The position numbers were made by a program, and so were the translations under genes. Shown here piece after piece: positions 54,899 to 64,000 of a stretch of 64,000 nucleotides of DNA; the stretch's first letter is position 1; the number at the start of each line of letters is the position of its first letter. The notes under the pieces are model-generated. The model had not been told where the DNA came from and ran no database searches. It was given only the letters and a program-made list of their open reading frames with translations. This stretch comes from Isoetes taiwanensis. Its lineage: Eukaryota > Streptophyta > Lycopodiopsida > Isoetales > Isoetaceae. The stretch spans positions 19,691,418 to 19,755,417 of the forward strand of contig JAJEKV010000010.1 in assembly GCA_021234155.1 (NCBI GenBank), written 5' to 3'.

Positions 54899-56280
54899 CA
54901 AGCAGACAATGCAATGCCTAGAATGCAATAACAAACAAGAAAGAGCAAGAACAGACAAGGAAGAGCAAGGACCAACCCTTCAAAAAATCAATTAAAATAT
55001 AATAACTTAGTGTGTGAGGAGGGAACGTATCTGGATCTTAGGCTGAATACGAGTTCAAATGTCCCTTTAAAATCTCGTATGCAAACTTGACACACATATC
55101 TCACGGTTGGAGATGTGTCCAACTCAATGATCTGATCTGGAGCATGTGAGGGCCAGATTGATTTTGAGCATGAACTGCATGCAATATTTGAGGTGCCAGC
55201 CAAACGGTAGAAATATGCCAAAGGATTTCCTGGCTCGAAATCTCCAGCATGCAGGGAGCCATCAAGGAGCCGCATGCAATTAAGGAAGGGATTAGGGCAT
55301 CTTAAAGCTGTAAAAAAGCAATGCACATACCTGCATGAGCCTACGATCTGTTGTGGTGAACCATCGGCCAAAAATTTGAACCCTAAAAGAGACCACGATG
55401 GTCCATAAAGGTGCGTCAAAACTGGCCCATGCACCAATATTGGGCACCCCCCCTTATATGCCTTTTCGTCTTCAGTTTTCTTTATTTTGAGCCTCATGGT
55501 GGTGAAAGGAAGCAGAAATCTGACTATGGGTAAAAACGAAGCTTTGCTGTTCAATAGATGGCTCTTGTTAGATAAGATTTGTGGGGCTCGTTGCAAAAGA
55601 CTCCAAGAAAGATTTGATCTATTTGTGACTGTGCAGACTTGAATGCTTGATATATGAAAATATAGGGCTCCGAAAATTTGCATTTTGTTGCTGTATGGAA
55701 ACGTCTAGAGCTTTTCGTTTCCCAACAGTGCCAATAAGAAGTATAGATTTATGCCAGTGCATTTCCTTTACCCAATCTCTTTTGAACCCATGAAAGATCC
55801 AGCCACAGTATGCACTGGACAGACATAGGATCATCAAAGGCCATGAAACGTGTCCCATAACTAGGCTGCATGCATCTGGAGGATCTAACTTTAATCCCCA
55901 ATCTTATAGTCGAGCAGTTGATCAAGGTGTGGTGGACAGAAAACTCCAGTAAAGTTGAAGAATCCCAAGACATTTTCTTAAATCAAACCCCTTGCCTAAG
56001 CAAGTTGCAGATCAAGAGCTATTCTTAGTCTTTTAAATAGAGGAGATAATGTGAGATGCGCAGTTCAAAGACTGAGAATTTTTGCAAAGGAAGAGCTTAA
56101 TAAGATGTGCATTGTTGAAACATGAGGCATTTTAATGTTGGCTTCTCTTCTTCTAGTCAATTTTAATGTTTTAGAAGATTCTAAAGAGTTTGAGATCAGA
56201 ATGGAAGAGACCCTGGGCTTGCTTTGCAGAGAAAGTGCAAAGGCGTGAGTAGTAGTTTTTGAGCCTCATGTTATTGATTA
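54899..56280. other. Unassigned region
   Basis: A minus-strand frame at 54988-55683 (231 codons, containing PDQIIELDTSPTVRYVCQVC) is open but unrecognised. The CxxC and compact length hint at a fragment of a longer gene. Nothing else is supportable. Confidence 0.35.
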
Positions 56281-56815
56281 TGTTTTGCAACATCGAAGCA
56301 CAGCTATCAAATTGAATTCAGCAGCACTGCTTAACGGATGGTTAAAATGCCTGAAATCTGGCAGGGACTACTGGCTTTGCTAAAGAAGCATTTAAATCCA
56401 AGGGCCACAAAAGTTATACTTAAGATTTTGCATGTTGCATACTTGCCATATGATAATATAACTAAGGCTGTAGAAATGGGAGTTGTGGATGTTTTGGTTG
56501 AGTTTCTTGTAGGACTTAAAACAGTAACTATATGTGAGATCTGTTTGGCTATATTAGAATTGCTCTGCATTACAAATGGTGGTCAGGATGCAGTTTACAA
56601 GAATGGCCTGGTTGTTCCTGCTACTGTTAAGTTGTTGGTAGTTGGTTTTTTCAGGAATGTACAACGTATGCTATCAACCGTCTGCTATTAGTTTGCCAAT
56701 CTGGTCCAGTAGAAGTCTTGCAAATACACTGTATTTTATTTCATGCTATTTTAAATGGTTCCAAAGAGGGGACTCACTTGAACTTCAAGAATGTTGAATC
56801 GTATTAGGTTATTTG
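56281..56815 (+). pseudogene. Plant U-box E3 ligase (PUB-type) armadillo-repeat fragment
   Basis: The frame before 56338 gives HRSTAIKLNSAALLNGWL. After a frame change, 56338-56691 gives a run of armadillo-like helices with ITKAVEMGVVDVLVEFLV and EICLAILELLCITNGGQDAV. Another change leads to VLQIHCILFHAIL-type sequence. The order of A-V-E-x-G and L-x-x-L-C-x-x-x-x-G-x-x-A motifs matches the C-terminal repeats of PUB22/23-type U-box ligases. The U-box itself is not seen, so this is a decayed fragment of a host gene. Confidence 0.55.
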
Positions 56816-56825
56816 GCATCCAACA

Positions 56826-57406
56826 TTGTGTCAAAGAGAATTAGATTTCACCTCCACCATTTATATGATCTTCATTCATTCTAATCTCTTGGACATGGCC
56901 TCAACTCATTCCAACATCTTGAGCATGGCCTCAGCTTATTCCACCCTCTTGGACATGGCATCAGCTCATTCCAATCACTTGGACCTGGCATCAGCTCATT
57001 CCAGTCACTCACTTGGACCTGGCATCCGCTCATTCCAATCACTTGGACAAGAGCAACAACTCTTTTCATTCACCAGGTTTGGATCGTGATCTCATAAATA
57101 GCGCCAACCATTTATGACAATCACTAGCTTTACCCATAAGGATGCAATAAGATATATCTAAAGATTCTAATCACAATCCTTAAACATCAATTTCATACCA
57201 GACAGGAGGTAGCTGATTTGCAATTTGCTCCTCGCCTCCTCCTCTTGTGCTGCTTTCTTTTCACCTTTACTCTTCTCGGCTTCAGAAGTTCTTGCTTCTT
57301 GCGTTGCCTTAAGATATCTTGCGTGTTGCTAAGCCACTCAAATTTCTAATGCTTCCATCATCCACAGCTCCGCTGATAAAGACCGGAACTGAGCTCTGAT
57401 ACCAAT
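56826..57406 (-). mobile_element. Internal region of a very small LTR element, copy 1
   Basis: This is a near copy of 62890-63542. It holds a 30-bp minisatellite (56880-57045, units TTGGACATGGCATCAGCTCA), a TCTTCTCGGCTTCAGAAGTT block and, on the minus strand, the primer site TGGTATCAGAGCTC (57391-57404), two bases from an LTR end at 57407. It has no gag or pol, so it is non-autonomous. Confidence 0.75.
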
Positions 57407-57427
57407 TGATATGATTCATATATATTT
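57407..57427 (-). mobile_element. LTR fragment (3' end) of the small element
   Basis: TGATATGATTCATATATATT is the inner end of the LTR family seen whole at 63543-63673. It is cut off by plastid DNA at 57428. The rest of this LTR is at 62507-62612. Confidence 0.75.
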
Positions 57428-57671
57428 CTTTCTGGAGCAGTGTGGGCTAATGAAGCATGGGGATATTATTGGAACTGGGATCCCAAAGAGACTTGGGCTT
57501 CAATCACTTGGCTTATGTTTGCAACTTATATGCATACTAGAGTAACTAAGAGTTGGCGAGGTAAAGAACCAGCAATTGCAGCTTCCTCGGGGTTTTCCAC
57601 AACTCGGATTCGTTACTTAGGAGTTAATCCCTCAGGAAAAGGTTTACACAGCCATGGATGGTTAAATTAAT
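57428..57671 (+). pseudogene. Plastid ccsA 3' fragment
   Basis: The frame encodes [19 protein letters not shown], the haem-handling WWD-type motif of cytochrome c biogenesis protein CcsA. It continues through [20 protein letters not shown] to the gene's end at HSHGWLN. Only the C-terminal roughly 75 codons are present. Several substitutions ([18 protein letters not shown]) fit decay after transfer to the nucleus. Confidence 0.9.
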
Positions 57672-59223
57672 CCAGGATGTAATTTAAAGTGCACCTTGCT
57701 TTGTTTCGTCGATCAAAAGAAAATAATTTTCGAGATTCTATGAAATTGTAAAAATCACTATTTGAAATAAATAATTGTGAAAATCAAATAGTGATTTTTA
57801 TAATCTGTATTTATTACTCAGAAGTAATCAAACTCTTAACTACCGCTTCCGAAGCAGTGGCTGCTACTGTGATGCGATATTCTAAAACACCCGCTTCTGG
57901 AGGAATCTTAACTAATTATACCACGATTAGGCATTTCTACCCGATCGCTGCATGCACACGATACGATCGGTCTCTGTATGCATGCCGTCAGTATCCTGAC
58001 GCCGGGACAATATCTTGTTCTATAGCTCCAATTAGTTACTCTCGACTAGCCGATTGATAACTTAGGTAATGCACGAGCAGTCTTTTAAAGATGCATTCAT
58101 AAACGAGGGGCTACTAACCCACTTCCGCGAGCAAGCATATTAGTGGTGATGAGGAGCGTGTTATTGCTGAGACTCCGCTCAACAAGCCTGGCGGTAAGGA
58201 AGAGTTGCGGGAGGTCAAAAAGAAATATGCGGGTTACGGGCTACTATACAAAACAGTTACTAGTTAGAAGGAAGCTAGTCGACCGGGAGTTCAACAGGGG
58301 ACGGATCGGACTACCTCCCGAAGCGGAGATGGATAAAGTATTTTTTGTTCTTTCTCCCCCGTTTAATGGGAAGAAATGACTTGACGGAACGATAAGCTCT
58401 CCTCTCCCCCATATCTTCTATCTGGCCTCTCATTATTCCATTTAGCTATTTCTCGATATTATTAACTTGATTTTAGATCTATTTTGGTAAAACGAAAAAT
58501 AGGTTGTATTAAACATAAACGCAATCTTTACCTAACCCATTGTAACGAAGGCTACTCTACTAAATGAACATATAATAGGATTTGGAAAAATGGGATCAAG
58601 CATTGAACTCATAACCATCTCAATTAGCTTTGATTTATTCAAATATCCTTGCTTTAAGGCGGGTATCCCTATCCAACAATCTATGCAGGTTGAGCTTTCC
58701 TCTATACGAAGTTTTTTCCCTCAATCAATCAATCAATAATGACTTCACTTCAGCAGAATTAAAATGAAGATTATCCCTATACATACGGTATGTTTTTTCC
58801 ACGTTTGAAATTAGTGTGTTCTCTCTACTCTATTGAATCGTCTTTAACTTTATATAAATCTAGTCGTTTAAACAATCAAATAGGATTTTCTCGTTCTTAG
58901 ACCGATCTTCATGATCGTAGGAAGCCCCACTTTGGCTATTTTTTCGATTGAGGGAGGGGAAAAATGAAAGTAATTTCGATTTCTTTCATTTACTGTAATC
59001 AATCATAACAATTATTAATTATTACATTGTTCGATCAACTTATTGAAAATTAAAAAATTGAGTTATTTGTTTGATAAGTAAGAATCTATTTACTAATTTA
59101 GTAAATTTAATTTTTAAACGAAATTTTACCATAATCTTTCTTTGAGATTCAGATAAAGGTGTAAATGAATATGTTGTAGGAATATATGGAATAAATGACA
59201 TAAGTTTTTATTCTATTAGTCGT

Positions 59224-59371
59224 TTATAGATCTCCAGTAGCTAGAATGGCTAAACTTAATAAAATATTAATTACAATCCAAGAGGTTATAAGTACTTGTC
59301 CATGAATTTCAATACCTAGATCCTGTAATAAACGTTTTAATTCGCGATAATCATATTCACACGGGGGGTTA
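59224..59371 (-). pseudogene. Plastid chimera: atpI start joined to a chlB-like piece
   Basis: On the minus strand HGQVLITSWIVINILL is the first membrane-helix region of ATP synthase subunit a (atpI). Directly before it is RELKRLLQDLGIEI, which resembles the chlB (light-independent protochlorophyllide reductase B) segment around ELKRLLxDLGI. The pieces are fused in frame. The outer edge lies in one arm of a 20-bp inverted repeat (59352-59371 and 59568-59587). The chlB call rests on about a dozen residues. Confidence 0.6.
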
Positions 59372-59587
59372 CTCCGGGCAACGAGAGCTGTCGGATGGGC
59401 ATATTTGCCCTTTATTCCAAGATCTGGACTGTACATAGCGATCCTCGTTTGTGGGGTATGCATGTACAAGTTTTTGTATACTGTATATTAAAGTTTGCAA
59501 AATACTATAAGGTTTGAGAAAATGTACTTAATGGTGTTAATTTTATACATGTATTGTAAATCCTACGTAACCCCCCGTGTGAATATG
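59352..59587. repeat. 20-bp perfect inverted repeat
   Basis: CATATTCACACGGGGGGTTA at 59352-59371 is matched by its reverse complement at 59568-59587, with about 196 bp between. Confidence 0.9.
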
Positions 59588-62439
59588 CACCCAAACCAAA
59601 GGGGGTTTAAGGGGGATTTTAATTAAATATATTAAATGCAATGGTTTATGTTAATAATGTTAATGGTAGTTGTGTGTTGATTGTTATATTAAAAAAATTT
59701 TTGGGCCCTTCGGGCCCTAACTAAAACAAATATAATTAATTACTAAAAAGCACAATAACATCAACACAAACAAATTATTTCCATTAAGAGCCGCCCAAAT
59801 ATACACAAACACATTGTTATAAAATGGGCAAAAACAACAATAACATCATAAGGTTTACTGAAAGGGGCCATGGCGCCCAATATAAAGCCAGTACCACTAG
59901 TTCAAGAGAATCAACTGTCAAAATAGTTTAAAATACCCCCTTCTATTAAAAGCGCACATTGTCATGCATATGCTAGTGCATATGATGACATGTGTTGGTA
60001 TCAATGCAAGCACATAATCACGGAACATCCGGTGCAAGATCTCCAACAAATATGGAATGATGCGGACCGGAATCACCACGGTACTGTCCCATATGCCAAA
60101 AGATGCCAGTTCAACGGTAAAGTTGTTTACAATTTGGCATTGGCATTCCATTATAACACTTTCATCAAAAGCTGTTGCTCCTGTGGTCTTCTTGAATGGG
60201 AGAACTCCTTTTGCTAGAAAACTTCAAGGCGTCGGGGCATAAAGCGACCATTGTATAGTGCAGTGCGGGATAGCAATGGAACTTTGTTTCTTCATTATGG
60301 CTAAAGAAAAGTATTCTCTCTAAATCTTACGGTTTCAGACATACCGAGAATGACTTCAAATGGTCAGATAGCAATATCTTTCGACATCTTTAAAAAACAC
60401 GCACTTTATGCTCTAAAGTTTCTTATGAGCATATCACCCTCTGAACTACCATAACTAAGCAAACATGTCCGGTTCATGTGAGACATTAGAGCATGGATTC
60501 CTCTTCCATTTTCGGTGTTGCAAAAATAGCATGTGCATCCAATGATCTTGATGAAGTTAACCTTAAGCCTTCAACTTGCAATATAGGCCTAAGAGCTTCT
60601 TTTGCGGTAGTAAACCTTTTCCATGACTTATATGGCCTCGACTCACATTCCTCTCCATCATCTAGAGAAAGACCTGATACCCACCTTTCAAACTACTGCA
60701 TTAGACATAGAAATTGAGATGTGCATTGCTCAGCCCTTCTTTACTACAAACAAGCATGAATTATCTTCTCTTTTCTAGAATCACAAGCATCAATATTAAT
60801 GACATCATCCGGAGCCATACCTTGTCTACTACTTTTACGGAACAATTGCATAGCATCACGGCTGCAAAAATCACGAAACCAAATTCTTGCATCTGGTGCA
60901 AAAAGGCGAAACCAAAATGATGAAAGATTAACATTTCAAACTACCGCATTAGGCATAGAAATTGAGATCGCATTGCTCAATTACAACTTTTGAGAAGCCC
61001 ACGGTTTACAAGTGTGAACTGCCTTCCTCTCTTTTCGAGTCACAATGATATATTTTAGTTGGCGTCTTCTATAGTCAAAGGCGGTTATTTGACTTTGCAT
61101 GTATTAAGATGATGGGAAATTCTGTTAGAAGGGAAAGTACCATTTGTTAAATTTAAAAAGTATCTACCATCCATAAAATCGAAATGCTCAAACCGATGGC
61201 TTATATGAAATGAAGTATTTTTTTGCAATGCACCCAAGCGCTTGACCCGCTCTCTTCCTTTGTGCCGAGCAGGGAAAATTTTCTCTTGAAGACTTCGGGA
61301 CCAAGCGTAAAATAAATGCTTCTATTTGTGAGGTTTCAAAGCGGTGTAGTTCCATAAGAGTTGTTTATTGCTTTTTTTCTTGAAATAAGAATGACCAGAA
61401 AATAAAGCGCCCTTTCTATGCTAAAGCTTGGGTCATACATTATCAATCAAAAATGGTGAACCTCCTTATAGATGAACCATTCGAGACAAAAAAGCTGCTT
61501 TCGAAATCTGAATCCATCCTTCTTAGCCTTATAAGGTCATATCCAATGCCCCGGCCTTAATCATGCATGCGCCCTCCCCTGCTCCCCATCTCTCTCTCAC
61601 GGCCATCTTTGGATGTATGCCTCCCTTTCTAATAACCAGCATTCCATTATTGTAATAATTGTTGTGGTTGGACCAAGCCCACGAAGGCGTTTCGGACGGT
61701 CTGGCCGCAAAACAACGGGGGATATAAAAAGGGAAAGGCAACACACCTAAGAAATATTACAAGTCGTCCCTGCTCCTGACAGCACTTCTGCCGCCATAGC
61801 TCCTTGCTCCCATATCAGAATGGGGTTCTTCCATCCTTGCCTTAGCCGATTTGAGCCATTCCATCATTGTCTATTACTATAACCCTAGAAAAGAAGAGCT
61901 CGATATCTGCATGCTAAGTTTGAAAATTCGTCTAAAACTGGTGCATTCAAAAAGGGCTTCTATTGTAAACCCTTGGATTAAAAACTCCTAGGGTCAATCT
62001 TGGCCATTAAGATGGGTAAGGGGAGCAAAAACCATTAAGAATGTGGAACTAAAACATGAGAATACCGCGTGCACTCTAGATATACTGATCAGTACATCTC
62101 GTGGAATACGCCCTTAAAATCATATGAAAACCATATTAAAAAGTGTACAAAAATACAAAAGAAACCCCCTGTTATTATGCTACATATTCATGTTGATTGT
62201 GAAAGCTCAGCGTAGAAATACCGATAATATTTGCGGAAGGTATATCTGTTATAGATCGATCTTTGCGATAACTTGTATTGGATAGGAATACCGGATAAAT
62301 TCTTTCAATTTGAATCTGAAATAGCAGCAGTTTATGGAAAGAATATAACGAAACCGCTTTTCTGTTTCAAATCTATTTTTTATTATCCTTTTCCTTATGG
62401 TTATAAGAGGTTCTCATATGAAGAATCACTGAAAATCGG

Positions 62440-62505
62440 AGCGAATGGGATTAGATACCCCAGTAGTCCTAGCCGTAAACGATGGATACTAGGCGCTGTG
62501 CGTAG
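62440..62505 (+). pseudogene. Plastid 16S rRNA fragment
   Basis: GATTAGATACCCCAGTAGTC and CCGTAAACGATGGATACTAG are the highly conserved 16S rRNA region around the 790 loop. Only about 65 bases are present, ending GCGCTGTGCG at the junction with LTR sequence. The open frame through it is not a gene. Confidence 0.9.
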
Positions 62506-62506
62506 G

Positions 62507-62612
62507 GTTGTTGTAACATCATACAATCGTAGATTCCACAATAAACGAATAAAATACTGGCTCAAAAAGTTGTATTCATGAACAATATTATGGCAGCACC
62601 ATTAACCACCCA
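62507..62612 (-). mobile_element. Remainder of the split LTR
   Basis: It matches 63567-63673 (GGGTTGTTGTAA(C/T)ATCATAC ... ATTAACCACCCA). Together with 57407-57427 it makes one complete LTR, interrupted by the plastid DNA. Confidence 0.8.
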
Positions 62613-63542
62613 ACCGGATCCACTTGCCATATTTTTGCCATACTTCTATAACCCATTCATCATAGACCACTCGTGTTAGTCCTTCCCTTCTCAAGAATAA
62701 ACTTGTTTTCCTCGAGAAGATCTCCAAAAACCACAAGTTGGACATTAACTTAATTTGTCTCAAAGTATAGGTTAGTTTAAAACAAAATGTTTACTAACCT
62801 CCACCAGAAGCACCAACTTCTGATCAGTTTCTGTTCCAGTTCGCAATCTTCAGCACCAACTAGAAGACTTGTGAACATCAGGAATAGCAAACATTCTATT
62901 CACCTGGACATGAGCACCAATTCATTCTATTCACGTGGACATGGCATCAACTCATTCCAACCTCTTGGACATGGCATCAACTCATTCTAATCTCTTGGAC
63001 ATGGCCTCAACTTATTCCAACGTCTTGAGCATGGCCTCAGCTCATTCTAACCTCTTGGACATGGCATCAGCTCATTCCAATCACTTGGACCTGGCATCAG
63101 CTCATTCCAGTCACTCACTTAGACCTGGCATCCGCTCATTCCAATCACTTGGACCTGACATCAGCTCATTCCAATCACTTGGACAAGAGCAACAACTCTT
63201 TCCATTTACCAGGTTTGGATTGTGATCTCATAAATAGCACCAACCATTTATGACAATCACTAGTTTCACCCATAAGGATGCAATAAGATATATCTAAAGA
63301 TTCTAATCACAATCCTTAAACATCAATTTCATACCAGACAAGAGGTAACTGATTTGCAATTTGCTCCTCGCCTCCTCCTCTTGTGCTGCTTTCTTTTCAC
63401 CTTTACTCTTCTCGGCTTCAGAAGTTCTTGCTTCTTACGTTGCCTTAAGATATCTTGCGTGTTGCTAAGCCACTCAAATTTCCAACACTTCCATCACCCA
63501 CAGCTCCGATGATAAAGATTGGAACTGAGCTCTGATACCAAT
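62613..63542 (-). mobile_element. Internal region of the small LTR element, copy 2
   Basis: It lies between two LTRs, read on the minus strand. It carries the 30-bp minisatellite (about 62932-63194, roughly nine units, a 10-residue MASTHSNLLD-type repeat if translated) and the primer site TGGTATCAGAGCTC at 63527-63540, two bases from the LTR. The total internal length of about 930 bp and lack of coding domains fit a TRIM-like element. Confidence 0.8.
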
Positions 63543-63673
63543 TGAGATAATTCATGTATATTTGGGTTGTTGTAATATCATACAATCGTAGATTCCACAA
63601 TAAAAGAATAAAATATTGGCTTAAAGAAGTTGTATTCATGAACAATTGTTATGGAAGCACCATTAACCACCCA
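63543..63673 (-). mobile_element. Intact 131-bp LTR of the small element
   Basis: On the plus strand it runs from TGAGATAATTCATG to ATTAACCACCCA, so on the minus strand it is TGGGTGG...TCTCA with TG/CA ends. Such a short LTR with Met-tRNA priming is typical of TRIM elements. Confidence 0.8.
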
Positions 63674-64000
63674 ACTTGATCATTCTTGCACTGCGACTCG
63701 CATGAAACCAACAAAGTGCCCGATAGGCTTCTCATTCATCTCAGCAAATTTCTACAATGGTGGACAGTGGATAGCCGCACACATGCGAACTACCCACGAA
63801 AAATAAAGGGAAAATCCAATTATATCATTTGGACCCCAAAAACAAATACAATGCTAATAGATGAGTGGCTGATGTACCTGCCGAAAGCTTATCACCGGGA
63901 TTAAAAAACCCCGCCCTTTCGGGTTTTCGAGGAAAAACCCTAGTGATAAGCCTTCGGCAAGGGGCTTAGACAAACGTAAGGCATAGAATCGCTCCCAAAA
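63674..64000. other. Unassigned end with a nested inverted repeat
   Basis: An inverted repeat pairs CTGCCGAAAGCTTATCAC (63878-63895) with GTGATAAGCCTTCGGCAAG (63943-63961). The loop contains a second hairpin, CCCCGCCCTTTCGGGTTTT-like. A frame at 63686-63904 runs into the left arm and is unrecognised. The style resembles organellar intergenic hairpins, but I cannot assign it. Confidence 0.5.

Larger units (their letters stand above)
57428..62506. mobile_element. Shuffled plastid-derived insertion (~5.1 kb)
   Basis: Plastid fragments from unlinked genes lie side by side: ccsA at the left end, an atpI/chlB-like chimera near 59.3 kb, and 16S rRNA at the right end. Between them is AT-rich DNA with plastid-like frames I cannot assign (57790-58075, 58143-58380), a GGGCCCTTCGGGCCC hairpin at 59703-59717, and a stretch (60300-61060) with two diverged copies of a TTTCAAACTAC(T/C)GCATTAG repeat. 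The left and right edges fall exactly inside one LTR of the small element. Confidence 0.7.

Noticed and set aside
56826-57089. A repeat protein of 10-residue units
   Set aside because: It is a 30-bp minisatellite inside a non-autonomous LTR element. The frame follows from the unit length being a multiple of three.
62273-62581. A 102-codon protein gene
   Set aside because: The frame runs through a plastid 16S rRNA fragment and then through LTR sequence.

Overview
The window looks like repeat-dense nuclear DNA of a land plant. The evidence is a chromodomain-bearing Ty3/gypsy retrotransposon primed by initiator-Met tRNA, a Ty1/copia gag remnant, plant-style TATA promoters and GT-AG introns, and degenerate plastid DNA (ccsA, 16S rRNA, atpI). 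One plastid piece also resembles chlB, a gene angiosperm plastids lack. If that call holds, the source is a seed-free plant or a gymnosperm. I see no bacterial operons, tRNA genes or CRISPR arrays.

Layout. 1-3.0 kb: non-coding DNA plus a chimeric copy of two segments that lie apart at 20.7-21.2 and 24.7-25.4 kb. 3.3-5.5 kb: a terminal-inverted-repeat element (D) with a palindrome array. 5.9-17.95 kb: a two-gene DNA transposon (A). Its leftward multi-exon gene encodes a permuted methyltransferase-like protein. Its rightward, broken gene carries a DUF8039-like segment and a DUF7869-like DDE transposase, and is interrupted by a solo LTR with a 5-bp target duplication. 18.3-19.1 kb: a gypsy pol fragment. 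20.7-22.85 kb: a tandem repeat and a 1.4-kb polypyrimidine tract. 23.0-47.76 kb: a composite chromovirus with a truncated 5' LTR, PBS, gag, pol, PPT and 3' LTR. 47.8-57 kb: fragments (gypsy gag, copia gag, a Tigger/pogo transposase, a U-box/ARM pseudogene). 56.85-63.7 kb: a tandem array of a very small LTR element, one LTR of which is split by about 5.1 kb of shuffled plastid DNA.

The most unusual content lies inside the chromovirus. Two foreign segments, B (between PBS and gag) and C (12.2 kb, inside the RNase H domain), each carry the same two-gene module. The first gene has a histone H3 N-terminal tail (A-[RK]-T-K-Q-T-A-R), a long acidic or basic linker and a C-terminal H3 histone fold. 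The second gene (called ORF2 here) belongs to a family I do not recognise. A third, solitary ORF2 copy lies at 50.6-51.2 kb on the other strand. Genes in B and C sit between long imperfect palindromes of a family specific to each segment (GTCTCACACGTCGCGCC... in B, GATCACACGACGCGAAG... in C), and most have a TATAAATAG-type box about 90-115 bp before the ATG. C also holds four paralogous coiled-coil genes and a broken transposase-like gene. I infer a family of mobile DNA elements that has captured or evolved histone H3 mimics. Nearly all copies here carry stops or frameshifts, so this window is a fossil of the system rather than a working copy.
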